The translations under genes were made by a program, and so were the position numbers. Shown here piece after piece: positions 45,091-56,910 of a stretch of DNA of 64,000 nucleotides. Position 1 is the first letter of the stretch; each line of letters begins with the position of its first letter. The notes beneath the pieces are model-generated. The model worked only from the letters and a program-made list of their open reading frames with translations. It had not been told where the DNA came from and did not search any database. The stretch comes from Paramyrothecium sp. XJ0827 (taxonomy: Eukaryota; Ascomycota; Sordariomycetes; Hypocreales; Stachybotryaceae). Location: NCBI GenBank assembly GCA_020881915.1, contig JAJFPB010000010.1, positions 1,922,001 to 1,986,000 of the forward strand, in the 5' to 3' direction.

Positions 45091-46877
45091 GTGCTCCAAG
45101 CCGTAAGCCACAGCCGTCGTCCTTGTCCCACTGATAGGCGCTGCGTGTACCTGGGAACGGGGCACTGATTCCTCAGACCCAGGCCCGGGGAGCGGAAAAC
45201 AAAAGATTTGCCAGGCAAAGGCCGGGGAGAAAATAGTCTAGACAAGATTAGTGCAGCGTTGTTGGACTTCCTTTCTGTCCATTACGTTAGACAACATACA
45301 ACAACGGCCCTGGGCCGAAACCGCCCCCCGTGCTCAGGGCAATCGTCGGCACTTGGTGATTCTTTTCTGTCCTCATATGCCGTGCCGTGCCGTGCCTTGC
45401 TTTTTGCCTTTACCTTGTTTGCCTTTACCTTTTTTGCATTTACCTCGGGGACAATTATTTTTTCTTCTTTCGTTTCATTCTTCTTCGCAACCCCCCCTCC
45501 CCCCCCTGGAGATTCTCCTTCTCGTTTTGGTACGTCACGAAAAAATCAATGCATGCCCGCTCCTGACCGGTTTGATGCGGCCCATTATACAGGCCCAGCC
45601 AGCACTGTCCCTCCTCGAGGACCCAGCAGGGTGGATAATGGACAAGACACGATGCCACTCTTGTCTCATGCACCGTCTTCCTTCGACTCCAGCACCGAGA
45701 TGCAAGAAACCACGCTGGGGCTTTTAGGCAGCACAATTAATTCCGGACCTCGACCCTCCTTTTCGTCTGCCCTCCCTCCACTCCACTCCCCGCTCCCCAC
45801 GGCCTTTTGTTCCTTCGTCTGTTGCACCCTTTGGTCATGCTTCTCTCGTCTGCTCTGCCCAGCAGCTCGGGCAAACATGTTGATCGTGACGGGTAATGCT
45901 ACCCTGCGTGGCTCTGCTGGGTCGCTCTGGCCTGCGGAACACGCTTCCGGCATATCGACTCGCCTATCATCGTACCATATCCAGAAGGGCATGGGTTTGC
46001 CAGGCCAATCCCGTCACCCCTCCTCCCTCCTACTCCTGAACGGCCAGATCCAGTAAGGAAAACCCACAGCTTTATTAGTGTGCCCAGCCCAACCGAACAC
46101 GATCCTCTCAGTGATGCCCTCCTTTCTGCTGAAACCTTGTCGCTACGACCCTAAAGTCGTGGTGCTCCCTGCGATGTCGTCGGCCATAAGATCCGTAACG
46201 CCGCCTCCTTGCCCCTAAGCAGCTCTATTACTGGCGATTCCTTCCCGCTCCCATGCAGAAACGTCGTCCACCCCGCGCTGAGGTAGCCAAGGTAGCTCTT
46301 GATCTGTATCTGTATAGGGAAGCCAAGACATCCTCAGAGTTGGGGTTCGCTCCACCTTGACTCAGAGCATGTGGGCACGCGGTCCCGCAAGTAACGTATT
46401 CTGACTCAACTAATGTGAGCAGGGCTGTGTGACCCTATTCGTGAGTTCGCTAAGCAAGCCTGGATAAGAATGCCCAGTTGAGTCTCTTGTCGATGATCTG
46501 GAGACGTGTCACGCCCCTTGGTATCCCCCTCATCACTGAAACAGCGATCCGAACCTGTGAGGCCATATACACGTCGAGTGAGCCGTACAGGGTCAAGCTA
46601 TAACATCCTTCTATTATGGGAACATATTTCGCTTAGAGCTAAACCACGTATCCAACCCCTGGCCCGGTCTATCCGCTCAACTGTCTTTTGTACCTCTATC
46701 TAAATATCTCGTGTCATCGAAACGCTCTGGCTTCCTCTCATCTGCCGCGGGGTATAGTCTAGTTGAAGAATAGAAAGAAATTACACCGCCATCACATGCT
46801 TGTACACAAGAAGAACTGCTGTTCCAGCTGCAGGCATAAACGTCGTAAAAACAATACCTTAGGCCCCACCACCGCTT

Positions 46878-49800
46878 CTAGTAATCGCTTCCTTGCTGGG
46901 GGCTGGCCACGCCGCTGCCTGACGCGCTTCCGCCATTCGACATGTATGTCTGGTCGATGCGGAATATCCAATCCATCTTGTCGCGCTCGCTGCGTGCTGC
47001 AAACAGCCACGTGTTGTCCGTTCCGTAAATCGCAAACACGGCCGACTGCATTCGCTCGCTCAGTCGCTGAAGCCCAGGCCCGCTGGACGACTGTCCTGTC
47101 CCCGTCCACACGGTTGATATCACCCTGCCAGATGCTGTGCGTCGGTGCCCCGGAGTGAAGTCTGTGCCTCCGTGTGTGCCCTGCGGCGCATCGTAGTCAT
47201 CCGGTCCATGGAGTAACCCTAGCACTCCAGGCTGACTGTCCACGCGGGAATTCCTTAAGCTCACAAGCGCTACCTCATCGCCGTCCGTTGCTGAGTGGAT
47301 GTGGAGGTATGGTCGTCTGAGCTCCACGAAACGCTTCACCCACCGAGTCGACTCGCTGTTGGGAATCAGGAGATAGCCGCCCTTCAGCACCTTGGGGTTC
47401 TTGGGCACGCGGATGATCGTAGTAACAAGGGTTGGTGGCAGCGATGATTCCGGTGCAATGCCGTTTGCAGGTGGTGCGGTATTGGCTGGCGCGAGAATCT
47501 TGGTCAGTGGATCCGGGAACTTCTGCCACAATTTCAAGCATCGCTCCAACAGGTCAGTCTGGCGCTCATCATATTCTGGTTTTTCTTTAGGCGCTCCATC
47601 TTCGCCATCTCCTTGTTCGTTTTCCACCCTCGTTGTCTCTTCTTCATGCTCCTCCGCCAACTCTTCATCGATGGAAGGTGCCTGTGAGGTGTCCGGCGTG
47701 TCATTTAGCAAATCATCGTCGTTGGGAATGATGGGCTTGAGCTCTGGCGAGGCCTCGACCTCTCTTACTTCTTCCTCCACTTCATGATCGGCGCCGTTGA
47801 TCCCGAGGGAATTTAGAACCGACTGCATTGCTCCGATTTCTGCGATGCGCCGCCTCTTCTTGCGCGCTACAATAAAGTCGCTTACCAGAGACACTCCGCG
47901 AGGCGTCCAACTCGTCAGATTCTCCTCGCCTTTCACGTAGTCATGCTGGCTGTTCGCCCGCCATAAGTCGCCAATACGTTTGACGGGTGCAGGGCGCATC
48001 GTAACAGTAAAGATACCGGTGGACGATCGCACAAACCTCACGTGTTGAAACAATGAGGAGAATACTGATGTCTGTCGTACGAACGTTCGTGACATGATCT
48101 GAACGCAGACCTTCTGCGAGAACTTCATGGGCTCGGCGAGCTTCTCAGAACTGATTTCCCATGAAACCGTCATCTGCACTCGATACTTGTCTGCTGTGAC
48201 TCGGTCCAGAAGAAGTGAGTTGTGCAGACTTGAATCCCATTGCGCATTGACTGTGATGTTTCTGGTGCCATTGGCATTTTCGCGGAAAATCGGATTTGAC
48301 ACAAGCTTCAGTGCCACATCGGGATCGCTCGAAGCCATGTCAGGAGTTTTGCCTGCCGTGTCAACGAGCTGAATCTTGCCGACCCGCACAGAGGTCACAT
48401 CTCCCCACGGCAGAGCGTCGCCAGAACTGTGCGAGATGCTAATGCTGATACGCCTTTGGAGACCTTGATGAAGTTGAAACGTGCCCAGGTCCAACTCGCC
48501 TGTCTGTGCCACCTCAACAGCCTCATACTCGCCGTTCTCATTCAGCTCTGAAATTTGAATCCGGGACAGGAGATCATGCTTTTCCTGTGTGAAAAACTGC
48601 GATTCATTGATTCGAGTGGCTTTGCCCGGTCCAGGCACAGCATCCCTCATGTCATCCCAGCTCAGGAGCTTATCCAAATGCATTGTGGACACCTTGGCAA
48701 AAATCGCAGCCCTCAACGTAACGTCTGGCGGAGAGAAGAGAGGAACGCTCATGCTATGGACGCTCTCGAAGCGGATCGGCCCTTCGTCAAAATCCTTGAT
48801 CATTTGCGTCGTTGTAATGCCGTCCTCTTCGGAGATGCCAGGTATGAAGAGTTGCGCATGCACGTCTGTGCCTTCCCGTTCAGCGAAGCCAATGAACTCG
48901 TGCATGACGACATTGAACTTGAGGGTGTTTGTCGGGGCTCTTGCGTGCGAGGGTTCAAGTGAAAGCTTGATGATACCAACCACGTGAGACGTATACGGTG
49001 AAAGCACGTCGATGGAGAAGTCCTGGACGCGACTCTCGAAGACAGCTTTCAAAGGAACGTCTACCTCGCCGACCAAAGTGTACGATGGCATGCAAGTTTC
49101 GACGAAAGGGTTCTCAAGACTCAGATGTTGAGCATACTCGGGCTGATCGAGGTACTGGTGCATCTGGCGCATCTGGCGCACACGGTCCTGGAGCTTCTCC
49201 AGACTCCACAAATGGACAACACTATTCTTGTAGTCCACGACACGCACCCCGATACAAGGCTTCTGGGCCTCTTCCAGGGCAACGTCATCGCCCTCACTCG
49301 TCAAGCCGTTTAGGACCATATCATAGGAGGAGCACAGGACGTGACCAATATCAACCACAGTAAACTGGAAAACGACGGTCTCGTTCAACTCATTGCTCAT
49401 GATCTGGGCCTCCTTGAGCATCGAGGCATTTTGCAAAACCGTCTCTGCCATCTTGACGTAATGACGGCTGCGCCACGTCTTGACAGCGACCTTGGCTTGT
49501 TCAATCTCTTCATCTGAGAGCTTTGGATTCGTCTTGGGCCGTTTCAAAGGGTCCATTTTCTCAATCTTCTCCTCGTACTGTTTGCGCTGTTGGCTCAATT
49601 GTTTTTGCATGTCCGCCTTGAGCTCTTGAAGCGCCGTCTCCATCCTGATCTTCTCCTTCTTGATTTCTTCGACCTCGACGTTGGCAGCTTCAGCACTCTT
49701 GAGCTGTTCTTGAAATTCTTCCCTCTGCTTGTCAAGCTGGTTCTGTAATTCTTCTCTTGTCTCTCGAAGTCTTTCGTCGGCTTCGCCTTGTTTGGGTGTC

Positions 49801-52104
49801 GAAGGCATTGTGAGTGCTGTGTCTAGAGAGAAGTTGTCGATAGTGCCAGTCGACATGTACTTTTCCCTAAATGCGTACGATGTTGCCGATTCAGAATCGT
49901 CCCCGTCTTCTCGCACGTTGACACGCTCTGCTCGCGCTCTTTGCACTTCCTCGAATAATGCGTTGAGTTCCTCGTCATTAAGACTAGCAAGGTTCTGATC
50001 CGTGCCCAAGATTGCACCAGCCGCCTCCCTTCTTGCCAGCGACCAGTCCGAGTCTCTTCCGCTTCTTTGAAAAGGTGATGGGGATTCAGGTCTAAAGTCT
50101 CCTAGATCAGAAACCCTACTGTATGTCCTTTCATGCCCGTTGCGCGGGCTGGGCGACGGCGGCGGACGCTCCTTCGCTTGGAGCTGACTCGCGACAATGG
50201 ATTGTCGAAGCAGGCTCTGACTGCCTTCGCTTCTTTCCGCTCTGGCCTCCAAGGGATGGTTGAATCGAAAAATGTGGAAATCACCGAGAATCACTCGATA
50301 ACCTGAATGTAGCTGGGTTGGCTCTGTGATCCTCCTCCCGTTGACCATCACCGAAGCGCCTTCACTGGGTACAACGGTGACTGTGCCGTCCGCTGCATTG
50401 TCAAAGGTGCAATGGTCATGTAGAATCCTAGAACCATTCAAGCGAATGTTGGCTTGATGGTCCGCATTCGTATCGACATTGCCGACCGTGGTGACGCCTG
50501 GTTTCAGGTTGTATACAAGGCATTCTGCTAACAAGGGGTCGTCGGACAAGTTGACTAAATGCGGCATCTTCTTCGGTGTGTGCAGACCCACGAAGCCTTT
50601 CTCGATGCTGATACCCAGCTCCTCCAGGGCAGCCTCGCGCTCCTTGTGGATTTCTTCCGTCTTTGCCAGCTTTTGCTCCCAGGTTTGGTTCAGGTCGGTG
50701 AGCAGTTTCTCGCTTTGGCTGAGCTGTTCCGCAATCTCGGCCTTTGAGACTTTTTTAACCACGCCGTCAGCGCCAGTGATGCTGACCATCTGCTTCTCCA
50801 AGGGTGTGCCGTCATCGTAAATTTCATCCGCCGCAAGTCCAACACCGCTTGGCCCCCCAGCCGGTCCGCCTCCGAGCTTGCTTCGAAGGACAGCCAGCTC
50901 CTCTTTGAGCTCTCTGATCATGCGGGCATTGGCGTCTTCGTTGACCACAGCATGGTTCTTGATTCGCTTTGCCGAATCCGCGTATCGAAGGGTACTCAAT
51001 GTCTCGTCGTAGTTGATATCTGCTGGACTGATTGCCGCTATCATAGCAGTCATGCTGTTTCCGCCAAGGGAATCTTTCAAAAGCCACGTCAGGACACTGT
51101 CACGATAGGGTACCTGGCCGCCACCCTTTTTCTTCTTGCCGGTCGATAGATCTGCCAATGCCGCAATGACACGACCCAACGTAGAAAGCGATCGGTTGAT
51201 TTCAGCACCCTCCTTGAGACGAGCTCCCGTAGCTCCGGTAGATGTAGCTCGCTCGGATCCGGCCAAATCAACTAGACTGATTTTCGCAACCTTTTCCATC
51301 TCCATTTTCGTCTCCGCATCGTGCTTCTTCTGGGTGAGCATGAGTGTGAATACAGCATGGCTTCGACTAGATGTCTCGTTCATGTTGGTTGCGGCTACGG
51401 TACGAGCCTTATTACCTTCATCCATGAGGTTTTCGATCTCCTGAAAGCTTGTAACCACCAGCTTGGCTAGATCCTCAACGTAGGGTCCTGTCGATGGATG
51501 CTCTCGGACCTTGAGATTGCCCTTGGTCGAGGGGTTGAGCAAGTCGCGCACTCGCTCGTTGTAAATTTCCAGGTACGACACTTCGACGGTGCATTTTGTA
51601 CTCTTGTCCGCCTGCATTGCTTCGATTCGCCGGAACATGTCTTGGCAAATCATGGGAATGATGCCAACCTCCTTTCCGTAGCCCATCATAGAGTATGACT
51701 TGCCCGAACCAGTCTGGCCATATGCAAAAATACAATTGTTGTAACCTTCGAATGCGTTCTCCAGTAAGGGCTGGCCCAGATCGTCGAAGAGGTTGGATTG
51801 TCCAGCATAGTTCGAATCATTTTTATCGAAAGACCAGTATGACCGATCAAAGGCGAAGGACTTGGGGCCCTCCTTTGCACCTTTCCCGCCATGGCCATCC
51901 GGTGGAGTCAAGACCGTCTGGTTTTCTTTCATATCAACAATACGCTTCGCCCCTCGATCGATCTCTATGCGGAAGTCAGCACTGTCCGGGACACGAGCTG
52001 GAGCAGCGCCCCCTAAACCCAGGTATCGTCAAGAGCCTACCTCGTCCATTGAACGGTCGCACTCTCACCACCACCTTGATATTACCACCACCGGCCGGCG
52101 CCAT
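46878..52104 (-). CDS. UNC104: kinesin-3 motor protein, Unc104/KIF1 family
   Basis: Plus-end microtubule motor carrying early endosomes and other vesicles in hyphae. Exon 1 (52104-52041) encodes MAPAGGGNIKVVVRVRPFNG; after a 76-bp GTAGGC...CATAG intron, exon 2 (51964-46878) restores GREIDRGAKR. The total is 1716 residues, within the family's usual 1,600-1,750. Motor domain: P-loop GQTGSGKS at 104-111, NETSSRSH (switch I), DLAGSER (switch II). An FHA domain follows (about 505-600, GNVDTNADHQANIRL and GSRILHDHCTF), then coiled coil (about 720-820), the KIF1B/DUF3694 region, and a C-terminal PH domain (GGYLLIPNSESTRWVKRFVEL to about 1695). The FHA-plus-PH layout is diagnostic for kinesin-3. The second exon of over 5 kb without an intron is notable. 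Confidence 0.97.
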
Positions 52105-54353
52105 CTTGTCTCAGTGCCTGCGGGGACCGGAGCTGGTCCCCTGGTATTCAACAAGCGTCTGCGCGCGATGCGCCTTTGTGGAAGACTTTAGTCTGTAAGT
52201 CCAAAGGCGAAGCTACGCTCGGCAAGTTTCAGCATATGTTGTCCATTCGTCTCTGTCGGCAGATCTGGCTTTCATGCTTTGCGCAGGGCCTTGATCGAAA
52301 GGAACCAAAATCTGGGTCACGAGCGGGCGATTGCTTGCTGGCTCCGAGTCGTGGAGTGGACACTAAGCAGAAACCGGCCTCGGCACCTGGCAGGCTTTCC
52401 TCCACGGGCCGACACTATTTTCAGTACGAACGGGTCGTTGTTGGCCGCCGTTGATCGAGTCGAAATGAAACCGTCAAGGAGGGTAATTGCTGCTCGAGGC
52501 CTACGAGCTGAAGAGAAACGCGGTCGCGTTGCGCTTTACGTCGCTTGAACCTCCATTTCCCGATTTGATTGGGGCGGGAGATTGAGCTGCCTTATGCTTT
52601 TAGGGGACTTCGGGGTTCACGTGCAATGGAGGGTCATGAGCCACCCGCGAATTAGCCGGTCACTGCTTGAGCCGCTACGATGCTTAGCACACGACGTCAT
52701 TTTCTGTACCCGTGCACGAATCCCCATCCAAACAAACCAGCGAAATAAACAAAGCGATGAGATTCCACTCACACCTGTGAGTGTGGGGTCAAGTCAACTG
52801 TCCACCAAGGCATGCACTAGAACACCGGGACGAAGCTCATCTTTTGTGTGGAGGGCTAGCTCATGGGGACAGCTGTTGATTAGCGGCTGGTTTTGATCAA
52901 GTTATGTTGTCTACGGTGCAAGGCGGTTAGCGAAAAAGCCATCCCGCAAAATCAGGAGTCAAACAGTCAAAGAAGGTGCTATAAGCAGCTACTTTTACCT
53001 AAATTCCTACAAGATTGTTATAAGACTTTAGATAAAATTAATATTAAAATATTAGAAATCCCCTATTTCTTTCTTAGGATTTGATAGACAATTTAAAGCT
53101 TTTTGAGAGTTAGGGTGTCCATGTTGTTGACGGTCCGTATATGGTCAGCAACCGATAACATTGTCCTGAGATACTGCGAATCGAGAGCTGGCCCAGCGCA
53201 ATTCGACTGAGATGTCAGAAGTGCTCAAACCCGCCGCACTTTTCGCGATGGTTTGTCTGTCTGGTGTGCATCCCAAAAGTGGTCGAACGTCCAGTGTGCT
53301 GTCCATCTATCTCTCCGGGTCCAGTACGACTCTCAGAGTAGTACATATATAGCCAATCGACAAATCTGGAGAGACCTCTGATTCAGAGGCGTGGGCTTGG
53401 ACGCACGGGTCACTCGCCATTCTTTCCCATTGTGCTCATTTCTTTTTCTTCTTGGCCGTTTGCATTGCGGCTCTATCTGGTGTTAGTGAACAAGCGCTCG
53501 GTACCATATTGTCAAATTCCTGCCAGTTCCAGCAAGCTTGTCAGGCTTGCAGTAGTCAGTGGCCGTTGGGTACAGTATGATTCCGCGCAAAGTTGTTTCG
53601 CTTATCTTCACGATTTTTTTACTTTTATAGAGTTTATTTGAGATTTATTGCCTTGTCTGCGGCTAGAGGCATGCTCGGCTAGTATTACAGTGTACGCTAT
53701 TTCTCAATAACGTGCTCTTCTTGTAAGTCGGAGTTATGTGAAGGGATCTGCACGAGCCTGGAGGAATGGCGAACAGTCCGAATATTGATCCATAAAATTT
53801 GTGACACGCATCAGTTCCGAAGCTGCGGAACGCGCGATTTATCAACGTGCGATCGAGCCACCAACTGTGCTTTCAAGAACCGGGATCTGCATGGCTGACA
53901 AAAATGGCTCTGTTCCTTGTCTCGAAGTTGCTTAATCCTCCCAATTAGGCGACACATAATCCCCTTGTCCAGTCATGCCCAGACCAGCTCGCCTCACTTC
54001 CCGCAAGTTCGTGGATGTGACGCACGAACAAGGGCTGTATTGGGTGTACCCTCAAGTCACAAACTATGCAATGCACAAGCATTTGGAAGAATGCAAGGCT
54101 TCATGTGTTGTTACGGTTCCCATTCCCCTCCAGTCCGGAAGCGGTGTAGCCAAGCGCACATCTTACGTCCAATATCCGTCCCATATGTCGACCTGGATGT
54201 GGTTGCAGGAACTGCATAATAGGCCCCGATTCAGCGGTTATAAGATGTTTCCAACTACATGATCTAAATCTGCTGGGTTTCCTTGCTCGATATTCCTCAC
54301 TTACTCTAACTTCCGACCTTGTACACCTTTGACTGGCAAAGGGCTTCGTGATA
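52105..54353. other. gene-free stretch with AT island, kinesin promoter
   Basis: About 2.2 kb between the divergent kinesin (-) and the 118-residue gene (+). A strongly AT-rich patch lies at about 53000-53110. Frames such as 53975-54262 (+, 95 codons) have no recognised domain and are not called. No mobile-element protein found. Confidence 0.5.
53000..53110. other. AT-rich island
   Basis: About 110 bp with TAATATTAAAATATTAGAAA and similar words, far more AT-rich than both flanks. It may be a decayed mobile-element scrap; no terminal repeats seen. Confidence 0.4.
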
Positions 54354-54828
54354 ATGAACCGATATTGGATTCCACACTTAGATATCCACAAAAAGGTTAT
54401 CACGCAAGAGCTTCAATATTATCTGGGGCCCCAGGCAACCGTCAGGCCATACACGCTCGAGGTAAGGGTAAGAGCTTATCGTGTGTGCCGCTCAGATGGC
54501 TAATCCGCAACTCGCAGGGAGAAGATGGTTTCCTCATTTCCACACCAGGCTCCTGCTTGACTGATGTGAGCTCCTGTAAAGCCTTTCGATGTCCTTCGTC
54601 ACGTTGACAGTGCATATCTATGCTTAGGAGCAAATTGACGACATTTGCCGCAAGTCAAAAGAACTTTGGGACAGGCAGGCAGCCATCAAGGCCCAGGAGA
54701 CTCCCGAGAAGAAGTTGAAAAGGCCACTCCACCAGCCTGTCCTCATCGCTCGGCGAGGGGTTGAACCATCTAGGAGGAAGGAGAACCGCAGGGCCGCCAA
54801 GAGTCTCCGACGTACTGGTGCTGCTTGA
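54354..54828 (+). CDS. conserved small hypothetical protein, 118 residues
   Basis: Three exons (54354-54461, 54518-54565, 54628-54828) with 56- and 62-bp introns, sharp GTAAGG and GTGAGC donors, and CGCAG and CTTAG acceptors. The protein opens MNRYWIPHLDIHKKVITQE, continues QYYLGPQATVRPYTLE then GEDGFLISTPGSCLTD, and ends in a basic tail with KRPLHQPVLI and RRAAKSLRR. From memory, proteins with this opening and the GEDGFL(I)TPG..LTD..IDDIC core recur across Sordariomycetes as short hypothetical proteins, so it is likely real and conserved. Function unknown. The basic C-terminus may be a nuclear signal. Each exon alone is too short to be noticed in an ORF scan. Confidence 0.82.
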
Positions 54829-55636
54829 AAGGTGGAGAGCGAGTGTCCGATATCATGAGCCCATATGGCGGCCCAACGAGCTCCACCATATCCCTTGTTT
54901 GAACCAGTGTCAGCTCGACCATGGCAAGCAGGCGCAGATGAATGCGGGTGAGAACATCAGCTGCATGCGAGATCAAGCGGCTGGCCATGGGACGGAAGTT
55001 GCCAGGAGATCAATGGGGTCTTGTAGATATGTCGCAAAGCTTGACAACGTAGCTTTCCTTCTGAGATCGCACAAGGTGAGCTGTTCAAAGGCCGGTGGCC
55101 GGCAGGCTGCAGAAGGCTGCACGTTGATCATTGTAGCGTAGGTGAAAGCTGGACAAGTGGCATTATGGCACCTGCAAGCGAAGGTAAGGGAGGGTTTCCT
55201 GGGTCACTCTTTGGTAAATGGAATTTCTGTATATATTTGCACGTAAATGTCGTTGGGCGGAGGCGAAGTAGCCGTAATGGGTGTGACGAACCAGTTTGTC
55301 GGTGAGCTCCGGCCTCTAATTGGTATTCCGGCTGCAGTCCATGTCGATGGATGGTTTCGCAGCCCCACCATGTGCAAGAGCTCAAAACAACCTCGAATGA
55401 TTGGAGCCATGTCAACAGACAGCTAAGAGCGCAGCCATGATGCTGCGCACTCGGTGGCTAACCATGCAAACTGTATGCCCGCAGTGGGATAAAACAGGGC
55501 ACATGGCAGATTGCCACAGGATGAGAAATGCTCATATGAGGATGTAAGGAACCTCGATCAGCAGATCCGGCTCGAGCGTTGCCTGTGGCAAATTGATGAG
55601 CCATTAAGGTGTCTTGCCCGAGCTTGAGCGAGGATA
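54829..55636. other. intergenic
   Basis: About 800 bp between the convergent 118-residue gene (+) and TEN1 (-). A short frame at 55464-55547 encodes a zinc-knuckle-like CPQWDKTGHMADC, discussed under findings. Nothing else supported. Confidence 0.4.
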
Positions 55637-56123
55637 TTATCCTTTGCCCTCGACGTTCTCTTTGGGCTTGGCATCCTGGAATGTTGCCTCGTATCTCTTA
55701 ACATCTACGGGCCCCGTCGACCAGACAAGCAGTGCCTGTACGTAGACAGGTCGCTTGTCAGATAAATGCGAAGCAATAGCAATCGACTTGGGCTTAGGCG
55801 TGACGTATCCTATTAGATTGATCCATTCGCCGACCTGCGTTGTCTCATGGGTGAGCGATTCCAGGACCAAATCAAGGTCCACTACAGCAACGACATCGTT
55901 ATCCTGAGGGTACAAATGACACATTGTCAGGGTCCCTGTCTGGATGGAATATGACGTGACACTAATTGCAGACGATGGTCAGCTAATTTGGACGATCAAA
56001 TTATTCAGGTTGCAGTCTTCAGGAGCACACGCACCAGCCCAAGAACCGTACTTTGTCTCCTTGACTTCGTTGAGGGAGCGACGATAAGAGGCACAGCTGA
56101 GAGGGCAGCGGTCCCCGAGACAT
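55637..56123 (-). CDS. TEN1: CST telomere-capping complex subunit Ten1
   Basis: Two exons, 56123-56035 and 55961-55637, with a 73-bp intron (GTGCGT...AATTAG) splitting a Cys codon, give 137 residues. The protein is a single small OB fold: PLPSQLCLLSSLPQRSQGDKVRFLGCVTSYSIQ..TGTLTM is the front (residues about 5-50), then VAVVDLDLVLESLTHETTQVGEWINLIGYVT. The VRFLG.VTSY, VD..L.LE and VGEW.N.IGYV pattern is that of fungal Ten1, the partner of Stn1 that caps telomeres and recruits polymerase alpha-primase. The neighbour on the right, a DUF952 gene, diverges from a 347-bp shared promoter region. The assignment rests on remembered family pattern. Confidence 0.87.
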
Positions 56124-56470
56124 GATGGAAGCTTCAGGTGAGGTGGTTGAGCGGTAGCAATAATTCCCCTCGCGGCGAAACCGACACTGTTGTAGGTCAT
56201 TATGGGTTTGTGTTGAAAATTAGGACGACAAAGCTATTCGCGCTGTTATCACGGCAGAGTGACTTGTACTGTTTGTGTCCCGACCAGATTCACGGAGGCC
56301 CAGTGCATGGACCCGACACCGCACCGTAGACCTCCGCAAAACGACCACCTACCTACCCTACGGTGGCCCGGCACAGGAGATAATTTACTCGCCGGCTTCC
56401 CCCTCCACTGCAACAGACAACTGAAGCAATATCAGGGCTTTGGCATATTCCCCCCAGACTGTTCGGCACC
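56124..56470. promoter_or_regulatory. shared divergent promoter, TEN1 / DUF952 gene
   Basis: A 347-bp gap between divergent start codons, so both promoters must lie here or overlap the opposite gene. Contains CTACCTACCCTACGG-like words near 56347. No specific factor site can be named. Confidence 0.5.
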
Positions 56471-56851
56471 ATGTATATCTACAAGATCCTACCATCGTCT
56501 CCTCCGGAGCCCGTACCCACGGAATTCCCCCTCTCCGACCTCGACCGGAACGATGGTTTCGTCCACCTCAGCACGGCAACACAGGCAAGTCCTCGTCATT
56601 CCTATGTGTGAGGCCTGGCTAACGTGTTGCAGGTCCCGCAAACAGGAGATTTGTTCTTCAAGGATTTCTCGAATCTATGGATAGTCAAGCTGGATCTAAG
56701 CAACTTTGAGAAGGATGTCAAATGGGAGGGCGGGTTCCCCCACCTATACGGCAATTTCGGAGCTGCTGGGATAGAATCAATTCAGAAATTTGAAAGAACG
56801 GAGGGTCACACATGGGCACAGAGCATGGCGGGATCGGAATGGCTCCAATAG
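56471..56851 (+). CDS. DUF952 family protein, 110 residues
   Basis: Exons 56471-56584 and 56633-56851 flank a 48-bp intron. The donor is GCAAGT, a genuine GC-AG intron: no GT nearby keeps the frame, and the acceptor GTTGCAG is normal. The product (MYIYKILP start, DRNDGFVHLSTATQ-VPQTGDLFF centre, FPHLYGNFG end) matches the DUF952 fold, a small alpha/beta protein distantly like ADP-ribosyl-binding enzymes, function unknown. The GF(V/I)H.S motif is the family signature. Its stop is 59 bp from the stop of the convergent aminopeptidase gene. Confidence 0.9.
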
Positions 56852-56910
56852 ATTGAATTGAGCCCTAAACATTCTTATGAGGAGTTGACACTACATCTAC
56901 ATAACTGAAT

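Larger units (their letters stand above)
42204..46877. other. 4.7-kb gene-free region upstream of LaeA-like gene
   Basis: Lies between the 5' end of the LaeA-like gene and the 3' end of the kinesin gene, both on the minus strand, so only one promoter is expected in it. Frames up to 282 codons occur (45208-46056, +) but lack domain character and read through homopolymer runs. It carries GGAT runs near 42857-42885, (GGTGAT)4 at 44836-44860, a G-rich minisatellite at 45007-45090, and a TTTGCCTTTACC-like direct repeat at 45404-45443. A long leader or noncoding transcript is possible. Confidence 0.6.

Noticed and set aside
45208..46056. 282-codon plus-strand frame upstream of the LaeA-like gene
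   Set aside because: Reads through poly-C and pyrimidine simple repeats; no domain or conserved motif.
53975..54262. 95-codon plus-strand frame just before the 118-residue gene
   Set aside because: No family resemblance, and it does not join in frame to the three supported exons downstream.
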